Source of the DNA: Acidimicrobiia bacterium
GTDB taxonomy: Bacteria > Acidobacteriota > Vicinamibacteria > Vicinamibacterales > CAVVIG01
Direction of reading: 5' to 3'
Length of the DNA: 64,000 nt
NCBI GenBank assembly: GCA_016871175.1
Contig: VFZL01000001.1
Location: forward strand, 192,218 to 256,217
Of this stretch, positions 17,324 to 26,179 are shown one piece after another; within the stretch, counting starts at the first letter, position 1, and each line of letters opens with the position of its first letter. Made by a program: the position numbers and the translations under genes. The notes below the pieces were generated by a model. It worked only from the letters and a program-made list of their open reading frames with translations, searched no databases and was not told the origin of the DNA.

Positions 17324-18448
17324 ATGGACGAACGGCTGGACGCACACAGATCGCAGGAATCAGCGCTCTCAACGCTGACGGCGGCGTCGGAGGGCTCAGG
17401 GAGGATGACGCGGCGATCGTTGCTGCTGGCCGTGCCGTCCGCGGTCCTGGCCGCCTCGCGTGCCAGCGCTCAGGGCGCCAAGCCCATGCTGAAGGCGCGC
17501 GAGATGAACCATCTGACGCTCAGCGTGTCAGACCCCAAGCGGTCGCTGGAGTTCTATCAAGGGCTCCTCGGGATGCCGATTCAGGCCCGCCAGGCAGCGA
17601 CCGTGTGCCTGCGCATCGGCTCGGGGCCCCAGTTTCTGGCCCTCGGCGTAGCCGGATCGGCATCACCCAGCATCAACCACCTTTGCGTGACGGTCGATGA
17701 TTTCAGTGTCGACCGCGTGCTGTCAGTGCTCGCGGCGCACGGCATCACGAAGGCAGAGGCTGGCGGAGGTGGATTGAGCGGCGGACCAATGAAGGTCCGC
17801 GTCCGCATGCGCGGACCGGAATTCGGTGGCGCGAAGGACGGGACGCCTGAGCTCTACTTTGCAGATCCCGACGGTATCGTCATGCAGTTGCAGGATCATC
17901 GGTACTGCGGCGGCCGCGGCGCGTTTGGGGAGATCTGTGACAACGTCGAGCCGTCGAAAGCGAAGGGGCTGATCGCCGTGAGGGAGCTGAATCACTTCAC
18001 GATGTTCGTGTCCGATGCCAAGCGGTCGAACGCGTTCTATCAAGGGTTGTTCGGATTCCCGATCCGGTCGTATCAAGGTCCGACGGCGCCCACGCTTGCG
18101 ATTGGGCGGGTCGGTTTCCTGATGTACGCAGGCGGCGGAGGCGGAGGCCGTGCGGGCGGACCGCCCGCGCCGCCACGACCGGCGAGCATCAATCACGTGT
18201 GCCTGGGTGTCGAGAACTTCAACGTCGACCGGCTCACAAAAGCGTTCGAGAGCTTCGGCATCAAACCGCGCGGCACAAACGCCCCTGGACCGCTCCAGTG
18301 GTATGTCAGCATGCGGCGGGAGGATCGCGGCGGCGCCAAGGAGGGCACTCCAGAGCTGTACTGCACCGACCCCGATGGCATCCCGATTCAGCTGCAGGAC
18401 GTCACGTACTGCGGTGGCGGCGGTGTGCTTGGGAGTGTATGTCGTTAA
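17324..18448 (+). CDS. Exported tandem VOC (glyoxalase-fold) protein
   Basis: A 374-residue protein with two vicinal-oxygen-chelate domains (residues ~60-205 and ~220-372). Each begins with a similar MNHLTLSVSD / LNHFTMFVSD segment, has FYQGL near its start and ends with DPDGI-(V/P)-(M/I)QLQD. Metal ligands are plausible at the His near each domain start and the Glu in TPELY, but the metal and reaction are unknown. Residues ~27-50 (MTRRSLLLAVPSAVLAASRASAQ in two parts) form an export signal with twin arginines. The ATG at 17324 has a good GGAGGAGC; ATG 17405, directly at the signal, is the alternative. The next gene is a TonB receptor on the same strand, 62 bases downstream. Confidence 0.8.
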   Translation: MDERLDAHRSQESALSTLTAASEGSGRMTRRSLLLAVPSAVLAASRASAQGAKPMLKAREMNHLTLSVSDPKRSLEFYQGLLGMPIQARQAATVCLRIGSGPQFLALGVAGSASPSINHLCVTVDDFSVDRVLSVLAAHGITKAEAGGGGLSGGPMKVRVRMRGPEFGGAKDGTPELYFADPDGIVMQLQDHRYCGGRGAFGEICDNVEPSKAKGLIAVRELNHFTMFVSDAKRSNAFYQGLFGFPIRSYQGPTAPTLAIGRVGFLMYAGGGGGGRAGGPPAPPRPASINHVCLGVENFNVDRLTKAFESFGIKPRGTNAPGPLQWYVSMRREDRGGAKEGTPELYCTDPDGIPIQLQDVTYCGGGGVLGSVCR

Positions 18449-18460
18449 GGGAGGGAGTCA

Positions 18461-18510
18461 CCCTGCTGAACCCTTGAACCCCGATAACTCTCGACTCTGC
18501 GAACCTTCGA
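18461..18510 (+). repeat. Interspersed GAACCCTTGA-type repeat, copy 1
   Basis: CCCTGCTGAACCCTTGA (18461-18477), followed by degenerate 'aac-c-c-t' units, fills the gap between the VOC gene and the TonB receptor. The same 17 bases recur at 25102-25118 in a similar setting, between a stop codon and the start of the next same-strand gene. Confidence 0.6.
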
Positions 18511-21144
18511 ATGCGCATCGTCTTCGTGTTCCTGTTCGTCTTGGTGACCGCACGCGTGGCGACGGCGGCTCAGATCTCCGGGACGATCACCGATCCATCG
18601 GGCGCGGTCGTGCCGAGTGCGCGAGTCGTCGTGCGTGAGATCGCGACTGGGGTCGAACGTCAGGCCGACACCGACAGCCAGGGCCGATATCAGGCGGAAG
18701 CCCCCTCGGTCGGCTCGTACTTGGTCATCGTGACACGCGAGGGGTTCTCTGCGTTCACGCGGACGGTCGACATCACCTCGCCTTCGGATCGAATCGATGT
18801 GCCTGTGGCCCTTGAGCTCGGCCCGAGCTCCATCCAGCTGACCATCACCCCCGCGCGGTCGGAGCGCGATCAGCGACAGATCCCACTGCACATCGAGACG
18901 CTGCCGAAGGAGGCCATCCTTGGCGCCAATGCGCTCTCGACCGGAGACGCGATCGCCGCGGCCGTCAGCGTGACGCCTGTCGGGAACGGACCGTTTGGTG
19001 TGCGCCCGCGGCTTCGGGGTCTGGACTCCACGCGACTGCTGGTGCTGGTCGACGGGGAACGGCTCAACACGGCCCGGACGGCCACCGACCGCGCAGGCAT
19101 TGAGGTGGGGTTGGTGGCGACCGATGAGATCGAACGCGTCGAGGTGATCGCTGGTGCGGGATCACTGATGTACGGCACAGACGCGCTCGCCGGCACGGTC
19201 CACATCATCACCAACGAGCCAACGTTCACCGAGACCCGACGCTGGGTCTACGGATTCAACGGCTTCTTCAGTTCGAACGAGAAAGGATGGCGCGGGTCGC
19301 TCAGCCTGGGCGCCAGCGCGCCGCGCTATGCGGTTCGCATTCAGGGAGGAGCCGAGGGATACGACGAGTACACGGCCGGGTCGCTGACCAACGAGGACAC
19401 GCGACCGTTCTTCGCCTCGGGTCAATTGGCTCGGGCCGACACGATCGACAACAACTTCCCAGGCTTCAACCTTCGAGCGTTTCCTGATCCCTTCAACGCG
19501 CCCTTCGTCCGCACCGACAACTTCGTGCCGAACTCGGCATCGAAGGGGAATTTCGTCAGCGCGTCCGGGCTGATCAAGCTGAGCGACACACGATCGGTGC
19601 GCGTCCGCTACCAGCGCCGGCGGGTGAGTGACACGGGGTTCCCGGATTTCGTCGAACCCTACTTCTTCAACGTCGTGCGGTTGCCGCAAAGCGACTTCGA
19701 CCGGGTATCAGCCCGTTACGAGGCTCGCGCCATCACACGGTGGCTTGCGAATCTGTCAGTAACGGCGTATTACCAGCGGCAGAAACGAACGCTCGAGAAC
19801 CGCTTTCCCGTGCAGTTCCCGGCGCCTGCCGCGACGTTTTTTCCGATTAGCGTGATGCGGCTGCACGTCCGCTCGTTGACCGGGCAGCGGGTCTGGACGC
19901 CAGGCGTGGACGCACAAGCCGCGATCGTTCCTGCGCCCAATCATCTGCTGACGACCGGCCTGACGATCTACCGGGACAGCAGCCAGGATGATCGCCTCAC
20001 GGAGACGACATCGACGATGGTGGGTCAGGTGGTCGCAGGGCCGCGTGGGCCCAGCGCGGTGGTGTTCCCGCAGCCGGTCGTCCTTGGCCCGTCCACCGTG
20101 AGTCGCCCGGTCCGCGTGCCGAACGCCACCTTTCGAGACATCGGGTTCTTCGCGCAAGACGAATGGAAGGTTCAGTCGCGGCTGTCCGTGATTGCCGGAC
20201 TGCGCGGCGATCTGTATGCCGTCACGACGGCGTCCACCCCAGGCTACGACGTGTCGTCGCTCATTGCCGGAGCCCGCCCGGCGATCGACCCATCGACGTT
20301 GCCCGATCCCAGCGGCGCGACCTATGCGCGCAAGGCGCTGACCGGTGACATCGGCGTCATCGGCAACCCGGATGGACGGGTCAGCCCGTACGTACGGTTC
20401 GGCCGTAGCTTTCGTCATCCGAACCTCGAAGAACTGCTCTTCGCCGGGCCGGCCACGGCCGGTAACATCATCCCCAACGTGACGGTGAAACCAGAGAAAG
20501 GCAACAACTTCGACGCGGGCGCCAAGATCAGCGCTGGCTCGTGGACAGGCGGTGCCTTCTTCTTCTTGAATCAGTACCGCGACTTCATCGCATCCGAGCT
20601 GGTCATTGCCCGCACGGCCGCGGGTCCGCTGACGCGGGCCACCAACTTCGCCAACGTGCGGATCCACGGTCTTGAGCTCCAGGCGCAGAAGCCGTTCGTC
20701 ACGGAGCCCGGTGTGCTCACGTTGAACCTGGCGGGGGCGTTCATGCGCGGCGCCGTGACGGATGGCCAGAATCCCCTCGATGGCAGCTCGCTCTCGGGGA
20801 CTCCGGCCGACAACATCACGCCGTCGAAGGTCACCGCGAACGTTCGCTACACGGAGTCGGGCGCACGCTGGTGGTCGGAGTACGGCGTACGGGCGCAGGG
20901 AAGCGTCGACCGCGTCGCCCTTACCGTGCTCGAGTCGCCGTTCCTGATCGCTCAGGACCTGTTGTCACTCGATGCCTTCGTGGTCCACCGACTTGGCGCT
21001 GGCGTTCGCCTCGGGTCCGGCCTCCATCGCGCGACGCTGACGGTGGCGGTCGAGAATCTGGCGAATCGGTACTACCGCGAGCAGTTTCAGTTCGCTCCGG
21101 CACGCGGCCGCAGCTTCACGGTTGGGGTACGGATCGGGTCGTGA
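18511..21144 (+). CDS. TonB-dependent outer-membrane receptor
   Basis: An 877-residue receptor: signal peptide (~1-22), an N-terminal carboxypeptidase-regulatory-like beta-sandwich (~24-105, ISGTITDPSGAVVPSARVVV), a plug (~125-240, RLRGLDSTRLLVLVDGERLN, GSLMYGTDALAGTVHIIT) and a 22-strand-type barrel to the end (YYREQFQFAPARGRSFTVGV). These proteins import large or scarce ligands using energy from TonB-ExbBD. The CarboxypepD-type N-terminus is typical of the many oligosaccharide or unknown-ligand receptors of Acidobacteriota and Bacteroidota. The plug's wording is closer to siderophore or cobalamin receptors, so the ligand is open. Its 3' end overlaps the convergent sulfatase-like gene by 58 bases. 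Confidence 0.9.
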   Translation: MRIVFVFLFVLVTARVATAAQISGTITDPSGAVVPSARVVVREIATGVERQADTDSQGRYQAEAPSVGSYLVIVTREGFSAFTRTVDITSPSDRIDVPVALELGPSSIQLTITPARSERDQRQIPLHIETLPKEAILGANALSTGDAIAAAVSVTPVGNGPFGVRPRLRGLDSTRLLVLVDGERLNTARTATDRAGIEVGLVATDEIERVEVIAGAGSLMYGTDALAGTVHIITNEPTFTETRRWVYGFNGFFSSNEKGWRGSLSLGASAPRYAVRIQGGAEGYDEYTAGSLTNEDTRPFFASGQLARADTIDNNFPGFNLRAFPDPFNAPFVRTDNFVPNSASKGNFVSASGLIKLSDTRSVRVRYQRRRVSDTGFPDFVEPYFFNVVRLPQSDFDRVSARYEARAITRWLANLSVTAYYQRQKRTLENRFPVQFPAPAATFFPISVMRLHVRSLTGQRVWTPGVDAQAAIVPAPNHLLTTGLTIYRDSSQDDRLTETTSTMVGQVVAGPRGPSAVVFPQPVVLGPSTVSRPVRVPNATFRDIGFFAQDEWKVQSRLSVIAGLRGDLYAVTTASTPGYDVSSLIAGARPAIDPSTLPDPSGATYARKALTGDIGVIGNPDGRVSPYVRFGRSFRHPNLEELLFAGPATAGNIIPNVTVKPEKGNNFDAGAKISAGSWTGGAFFFLNQYRDFIASELVIARTAAGPLTRATNFANVRIHGLELQAQKPFVTEPGVLTLNLAGAFMRGAVTDGQNPLDGSSLSGTPADNITPSKVTANVRYTESGARWWSEYGVRAQGSVDRVALTVLESPFLIAQDLLSLDAFVVHRLGAGVRLGSGLHRATLTVAVENLANRYYREQFQFAPARGRSFTVGVRIGS

Positions 21145-22862
21145 TCGGTAGGGGCTCCGCCCCGAACCTGAACCGTCGTCCCGCGCCGTATGAGGGCCTG
21201 CGAGAAGTCAGACCGGCGAACCCGGTGCCCAGCGAGCCGGCCGGGCTCTGGCTCTCGATTGCCGAAGGCATCGAGCAGGATGGGGAGTAGCTCGTGCATC
21301 TTCGCGATCCGATCGCCGGATGGATCGAGGCCGTCGGAGAAGCCCAACACCCGCAGCCGATCGAGGATGTCTCTCTGAGCAGCGATCACATGGACCGGGA
21401 CGTCCCACGGTTGCCCCTCGCCGCTCACGAGTGCCGGTGGCTGATGGTCGCCGAGCACGATGAGGACGAGATCCCGATCGGCGTGCTGTCGAAGATAGCC
21501 CGCGACCACCTCGTGAGCGTAGGCCATCGCATCGCCGTAGCTCGGGCTGAGGTTTGTCCAATCCGGTTGGCGATCGAAGACTTCCTCGATGATCTTGTCG
21601 TCGAAGGGTTGGGCGCTCAGCATCCGGACCCAGTCCGGCTGGTAGGGCGGTGTCGGCGTGAAGGGCGTGTGCGTGCTCACGGTGGGGAAGAAGACGAACA
21701 GCGGACGCTTCGGTTGGCGGCCCAGTTCCAGCTCGTCGAGTTTGGCGAGCGCGAACTGGTCCGGGATGTCCCACCACCCGAACTGCGGACCGCGATAGTC
21801 CAACCGCCCGCCGCCGTAGATTTCCTGGAAGCCGTAGAACGCACCCTCAGGCCATGCCTGCCACAAGCCCGGCATCAACGCGATCGTCCGGAAACCACGT
21901 CGACCGAACGCGGTGACGAGTGTGTCGCGCCGTTGGGTCATGAGCAGGGCATTCGCGTTCGGATCGCGAATGTCCACACCCGAGAGCAGACTGATGTGTG
22001 CAAACCACGACGAGCCGCCGTAGGTCGGCGCTTCGACGAAGCCAGACACCACCCCGCGCCCGGTCTGGCCGATGCTTGCCGACAACTGCGCGCGTAGCGG
22101 CGCGAGTCGCTCTATGAAGTCCGGTCGCTGCCATGTGACCGCGCCGTACGACTCCATGAACATCAGGATCACGTCTGCGCCGGCCACCAGCGCGAGATCG
22201 GAGTTCATCGGCGGCGTCGGGGGCAACTCACGTGACGCGGCGCCGAGCGCGTCGCGCACGAGCCTCACCTGACGTACATACATCTGAGTCACGGGCGCCG
22301 CGAACGCGAAGACGGGCACCGCGTACCCAAGTGTTCGCTCGAGCGCGAATAGCAGCACCAATCCGATCCCGGTGACCGCGATCCGGCGCCGCTCGCCCGT
22401 TGTGTCCGAAGCGGCGGCCGCCACTCGGCCGAGCGACCAGCGGAGCAGGCGATGGAGGGACCAGACGAGGACGAGCAACCCGAGCGCGATGAGAGCCACG
22501 AGCCACCATGGCACCGCCCTCGCGAACATCTCGATCACATCGCGACCGAATCGGAGGTCCCAGAAGAGATTGATCTCGCGTCCAAGAAGCGCCGGCGTAG
22601 TCACGTCCGCGTACCGGCCGAAGACGAGCACCGCCCAGACCACGGAGAGGATGCCGAGCGCCCGCGGAGGCACCTGGCGGCCGCGCCGCGTGGCCAACAA
22701 CAGCAAGAGCAGGCCGATACCCAGCTCGAGCGACAGGTCGCCGGCCCACCAGACGGCGGGCGTTGGCCGGAGGTTCCGAAACGACAACGAGACGTTGAGG
22801 ATGAGCAGAGCGCCGGCGAGGCTCACCCATTGGCGTTGGATCGACGAGCGCAGCGCACCCAC
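21087..22862 (-). CDS. Membrane sulfatase/phosphoethanolamine-transferase-like protein
   Basis: About 591 residues from GTG 22862 (13 bases after the preceding gene's stop); GTG 22895 would overlap that gene. The N-terminal ~200 residues have about five membrane segments, then an alkaline-phosphatase-superfamily domain. ILMFMESYGAV carries the metal-binding and nucleophile region, although a Tyr/Gly pair stands where a Thr nucleophile is usual (ESYGAVTW), GSSWFAHISLLSG follows, and LIVLGDHQPP provides the late Asp-His metal ligands. Architecture resembles EptA/LtaS-type enzymes that move phospho-head-groups or glycerol-phosphate onto envelope glycans or lipids. Directly downstream of a CDP-alcohol phosphatidyltransferase, it may act on the lipid that enzyme makes. 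The substrate is unknown. Confidence 0.75.
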   Translation of the reverse strand: MGALRSSIQRQWVSLAGALLILNVSLSFRNLRPTPAVWWAGDLSLELGIGLLLLLLATRRGRQVPPRALGILSVVWAVLVFGRYADVTTPALLGREINLFWDLRFGRDVIEMFARAVPWWLVALIALGLLVLVWSLHRLLRWSLGRVAAAASDTTGERRRIAVTGIGLVLLFALERTLGYAVPVFAFAAPVTQMYVRQVRLVRDALGAASRELPPTPPMNSDLALVAGADVILMFMESYGAVTWQRPDFIERLAPLRAQLSASIGQTGRGVVSGFVEAPTYGGSSWFAHISLLSGVDIRDPNANALLMTQRRDTLVTAFGRRGFRTIALMPGLWQAWPEGAFYGFQEIYGGGRLDYRGPQFGWWDIPDQFALAKLDELELGRQPKRPLFVFFPTVSTHTPFTPTPPYQPDWVRMLSAQPFDDKIIEEVFDRQPDWTNLSPSYGDAMAYAHEVVAGYLRQHADRDLVLIVLGDHQPPALVSGEGQPWDVPVHVIAAQRDILDRLRVLGFSDGLDPSGDRIAKMHELLPILLDAFGNREPEPGRLAGHRVRRSDFSQALIRRGTTVQVRGGAPTDHDPIRTPTVKLRPRAGAN

Positions 22863-22875
22863 GAGGAATCCGGCC

Positions 22876-23628
22876 TCAGGAGTGGGCGGGAACACCGGTG
22901 AACCGCGGCTGTCGCCACAGCCACCACGTGTCGACCGCGAACGAGTACACGAGTGCGAGTAGCGCGACGGCTGCGATGCGTGTGCTCGCCGGCGGTCGGA
23001 TTGTCGGCACCATAACCGCGACCAGACACACAACCTGGACGACGCACACCGTCTGGCGCCGCCGGCTCTCGGGCAGCGGTTGGCGCATGCGGTGCACCAA
23101 CCATCCGGAGAGGACGAATGCGTAGCGGAGTGCGCCCGAGAGAACCACCCACGCCGGAGCCTTGTCGTGGCGCCAGGCCAGGATCGACAAGAGCAGGATC
23201 AAGAGCGCGTCGACCTCCATGTCGAATCGCGCTCCGAATGCGCTCGACATGCCGGTCTTGCGCGCGAACCAACCGTCGACGCCATCCAAGAGGGTAATCA
23301 GCGCGCTCAGCCCTGCTGCCGTCCAGGCGATCAGCGGGCTCTCGGGCGCCCCGATGAACCCCGCGACGAGCGCAACGAGCGCGGCCCTGAGCGTCGTGAT
23401 CTGATTGGCCGGACCGAAGTGCCTGAACGGGTGGTGCGCTGGGAGCGCGCGGACGGCGAGGACCATCACGAGGACGAACAGCGCGGTCGCCCGCGCGATG
23501 TCGAGCGGGCTCAGGCGCAGCGCGCCCTGCAAGCCCAGTGCGACGAAGATGACGACGGCGAGGCCATTGCCTGCGGCTGACACGACACCGGTGTTCCTGA
23601 CGTCGACGTGTTGCGGCCCTGCCACCAT
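22876..23628 (-). CDS. CDP-alcohol phosphatidyltransferase family protein
   Basis: Integral membrane enzyme of ~250 residues that displaces CMP from a CDP-activated alcohol or diacylglycerol. The full family signature D-G-x2-D-G-x2-A-R-x8-G-x3-D-x3-D is visible as LDGVDGWFARKTG followed by GARFDMEVD, with about six membrane spans. ATG 23628 leaves ~77 bases to the divergent dehydrogenase; GTG 23715 is also in frame but overlaps that gene's start. The family makes phosphatidylglycerol-phosphate, phosphatidylserine, phosphatidylinositol and archaetidyl lipids. Its place beside the pterin-like, glycosyltransferase and sulfatase-like genes argues for a special, not housekeeping, lipid head group. 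Confidence 0.85.
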   Translation of the reverse strand: MVAGPQHVDVRNTGVVSAAGNGLAVVIFVALGLQGALRLSPLDIARATALFVLVMVLAVRALPAHHPFRHFGPANQITTLRAALVALVAGFIGAPESPLIAWTAAGLSALITLLDGVDGWFARKTGMSSAFGARFDMEVDALLILLLSILAWRHDKAPAWVVLSGALRYAFVLSGWLVHRMRQPLPESRRRQTVCVVQVVCLVAVMVPTIRPPASTRIAAVALLALVYSFAVDTWWLWRQPRFTGVPAHS

Positions 23629-23705
23629 GCCCGCTCGGGATTGTATCGCGGCCCGCAAAAGCCGCAGAATGAAGGGCTGGTCGGTGCGTCGTTCGTAGGA
23701 GTGAG

Positions 23706-24674
23706 ATGAAGGCACGCGCGTTTTGGACGTCGGCTCCCGGACGGGGAGAGATTCGCGAGGAGACCCTGGCCGCCCGTGGCGAAGACGAGGTGGTGGTGAG
23801 GGCGCTGTTCTCGGGAGTCAGCCGAGGGACCGAGTCGTTGGTGTTTCACGGCCGGGTGCCCCGAGCCGAGTACGAACGGATGCGCGCCCCGTTTCAAGCT
23901 GGCTCGTTTCCCGCGCCGGTGAAGTACGGCTACTCGAGCGTCGGGGTTGTCGAGGACGGGCCGCGGACGCTGCTCAACCGTCGCGTGTTCGCGCTGTATC
24001 CTCATCAGACCCACTATTGTGTGCCCGCGTCCGCGGTGCACCGTGTGCCGGACGAGGTGCCGTCGGAGCGAGCCGTGTTGGCTGCCAACCTCGAAACGGC
24101 GATCAACGGTGTCTGGGACGCGCAGCCTTCGGTTGGCGATCACGTCGTGGTGATTGGCGGCGGGGTGGTGGGGTGTCTCGTCGCCTGGCTTGTCGGTCGC
24201 ATACCTGGCACGGACGTCACACTCATCGACGTGCGGCAGGAGCGAGGCCATGTCGCCGAGCGTCTCGGCGTGGCGTTTGCGATTCCGGACTTCGCACCCA
24301 CCGACGCAGATGTCGTGGTGCATGCGAGCGGCTCTCCTATCGGCCTGCAACTCGCGTTGCGCCTGGCTGCGTTCGAAGCGACCGTGCTTGAGTTGAGCTG
24401 GTACGGCGATTGGTCCGTGGCGCTGCCGCTCGGCGAGGCCTTCCATGCTCGGCGATTGACTCTGCGGTCGTCACAAGTAGGGCATGTCGCGCCACCACAA
24501 CGCCCTCGCTGGAGCCATCGTCGGCGAATGGCGCTGGCGTTGAACCTGCTGAAGGCCCCTGCGCTCGACGTCTTGATCAGTGGTGAGAGCCCGTTCGACG
24601 AATTGCCTGCTCTGATGCCAACGCTTGCCGCGGGCGACGGTGACGTGTTGTGCCATCGGATCCGCTACTCTTAG
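23706..24674 (+). CDS. MDR-type dehydrogenase (zinc-ADH-like)
   Basis: Medium-chain dehydrogenase/reductase of 322 residues with a clear ribosome-binding site (GGAG). It has [17 protein letters not shown] near 37-53, a Rossmann glycine motif [19 protein letters not shown] near 147-165, and the MDR fold throughout. The usual catalytic zinc ligands are not evident: there is no GHE motif, and the CxxC structural-zinc loop is absent. It may therefore be a zinc-free reductase. It leads a + strand set with the pterin-synthase homologue (4 bases downstream), glycosyltransferase and methyltransferase. This suggests it reduces or oxidises an intermediate of that pathway. Confidence 0.8.
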   Translation: MKARAFWTSAPGRGEIREETLAARGEDEVVVRALFSGVSRGTESLVFHGRVPRAEYERMRAPFQAGSFPAPVKYGYSSVGVVEDGPRTLLNRRVFALYPHQTHYCVPASAVHRVPDEVPSERAVLAANLETAINGVWDAQPSVGDHVVVIGGGVVGCLVAWLVGRIPGTDVTLIDVRQERGHVAERLGVAFAIPDFAPTDADVVVHASGSPIGLQLALRLAAFEATVLELSWYGDWSVALPLGEAFHARRLTLRSSQVGHVAPPQRPRWSHRRRMALALNLLKAPALDVLISGESPFDELPALMPTLAAGDGDVLCHRIRYS

Positions 24675-24678
24675 CGAT

Positions 24679-25086
24679 ATGTATACCGTGACCGTTCGTG
24701 ACCACATCATGGTCGCGCATAGCTTCAGGGGCGACGTGTTCGGGCCCGCGCAGCGCCTCCACGGCGCAACCTTCATCGTCGATGTCGAGTTTCGACGCTC
24801 CGATCTCGATCCCAACAACATCGTCGTCGACATCGGCCTCGCCACGAACGTCTTGCACCAGGAGCTGGCACCGCTGAATTTCCGGAATCTGGACGAACTG
24901 CCTGAATTCTCAGGACGTAACACCACGACCGAGTTCTTGGCGCACGCGGTCTTCACGCGCATGGTTGCGGCGATTCGTCGAGGTGCTCTTGGCCCGGGCG
25001 CGCTCGGCATCGCGAGCATCCGCGTGACGCTGCACGAGTCGCACGTGGCCGCCGCGTCGTTCGAGGGACGGCTGATCGAGCACTAG
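24679..25086 (+). CDS. 6-pyruvoyl-tetrahydropterin synthase (QueD)-like protein, altered active site
   Basis: A 135-residue T-fold protein from ATG 24679. Comparing it with QueD, the segment HGKCGRLHGHSF corresponds to [12 protein letters not shown] here. The catalytic Cys is replaced by Ala and one of the three zinc-binding His by Ala; the first His (VAHSF) and the middle one (LHG) remain. The LDHRNL-type segment reads LNFRNLDEL, so the Asp-His of the catalytic triad are also replaced. The substrate-binding region [12 protein letters not shown] and a late Glu (LHESHVA) remain. The fold and pterin-type pocket are kept, but the known QueD or PTPS reactions are unlikely. It sits 4 bases after the dehydrogenase gene. 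Confidence 0.8.
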   Translation: MYTVTVRDHIMVAHSFRGDVFGPAQRLHGATFIVDVEFRRSDLDPNNIVVDIGLATNVLHQELAPLNFRNLDELPEFSGRNTTTEFLAHAVFTRMVAAIRRGALGPGALGIASIRVTLHESHVAAASFEGRLIEH

Positions 25087-25090
25087 CAGT

Positions 25091-25140
25091 GAACCCTAGA
25101 ACCCTGCTGAACCCTTGACCCTCGAGTCCTCGAACCCGCA
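25091..25140 (+). repeat. Interspersed GAACCCTTGA-type repeat, copy 2
   Basis: GAACCCTAGAACCCTGCTGA is followed by ACCCTTGACCC and further 'CGAACCC' units. It shares CCCTGCTGAACCCTTGA (25102-25118) exactly with 18461-18477. The TTG at 25115 inside it is the only plausible start codon for the next gene. Confidence 0.6.
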
Positions 25141-26179
25141 AACTCTCACCTTTGTCATTCCTGGGGATCTCGACACGCGGACGGGTGGATACGAGTACGA
25201 CCGACGCATCCGAGATGGGCTGAGTCGCCTCGGATGGAGGGTTGGCGTGCGCTCGCTCGAGGGGACGTTCCCCCGGCCGTCCGAAGCAGCGCTCGCGCGC
25301 ACGGACGCCACGCTGGCCGCGATTCCCGATGACACGCGTGTCCTGATCGACGGGTTGGCCCTTGGGGCGATGCCGGTCGAGGTGGCGAGGCACGTCTCAC
25401 GATTGAGGTTGCTGGGCTTGGTGCACCATCCGCTCGCGCTCGAAACCGGGATCGACCGCGAAACAGCCGCTCGCCTCCACGCCAGTGAGCGGCGTGCGCT
25501 CGCGGCCGTCCGGCACGTGATTGTCACCTCCGCTCGGACCGTGAGCGCACTAGCCGATCTCGATGTTCCCGCCGACCGCATCACCGTGGTCGAGCCGGGT
25601 ACGGACCCGGCGCCGGTGGCGAGGGGTTCCCAGTCGAATGAAGTTCGGCTCGTGTGCGTGGCCTCGCTCTCACCGCGCAAAGGGCATGCGATCCTGTTTC
25701 GCGCGTTGGGGATGCTGCGGTCGTTTCGATGGCATCTGGATTGTGTTGGCAGCGCCGACCGAGATCCGCAGACGGATGTCGCCCTTCGACAAGTCTTGCG
25801 TGAGGAGGGGATCGAGGACCGGGTCCGCCTCGTGGGAGAGGCCGACGCCCCGGAGGTCTCGGCCTACTACGATCGGAGCGACGTGTTCGTTTTGCCGACG
25901 CTCTACGAGGGGTACGGGATGGTGGTGGCGGAAGCCCTCGCACGCGGCTTACCCGTCATCAGCACGCCGACCGGGGCAATCGCCGACCTCGTCACCGATG
26001 ACGTGGGTGTTCTCGTGGCTCCGGGCGACATCGACGGATGGCGCGAGGCGCTCCGTCGAGTCTTCGACGCGGATGTGCGCGCGCGTCTGGCGACCGGGGC
26101 GCGCGCGAAACGTGCGCGGCTTCGCCGTTGGGAAGCGGCGGCGGCGGAGATGGCCGAGGCGCTCGTTCGTCATGGGTGA
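25115..26179 (+). CDS. Glycosyltransferase family 4 (GT-B fold)
   Basis: A 354-residue retaining glycosyltransferase of GT4/GT1 type. The N-terminal domain has IPGDLDTRTGGYEYDRRI near 14-31; the C-terminal donor-binding domain has VCVASLSPRKGHAILFRAL near 186, YYDRSDVFVLPTLYEGYGMV near 250-269 with the E-x7-E motif (YEGYGMVVAEAL), and a terminal helix. It transfers a sugar from an NDP-sugar onto an unknown acceptor. The start is a TTG within the upstream repeat: an in-frame TAG lies at 25097 and no ATG or GTG occurs before the conserved N-terminus. It overlaps the methyltransferase by 8 bases. Context makes the cluster's pterin-like or lipid product a plausible acceptor. Confidence 0.85.
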   Translation: MTLESSNPQTLTFVIPGDLDTRTGGYEYDRRIRDGLSRLGWRVGVRSLEGTFPRPSEAALARTDATLAAIPDDTRVLIDGLALGAMPVEVARHVSRLRLLGLVHHPLALETGIDRETAARLHASERRALAAVRHVIVTSARTVSALADLDVPADRITVVEPGTDPAPVARGSQSNEVRLVCVASLSPRKGHAILFRALGMLRSFRWHLDCVGSADRDPQTDVALRQVLREEGIEDRVRLVGEADAPEVSAYYDRSDVFVLPTLYEGYGMVVAEALARGLPVISTPTGAIADLVTDDVGVLVAPGDIDGWREALRRVFDADVRARLATGARAKRARLRRWEAAAAEMAEALVRHG

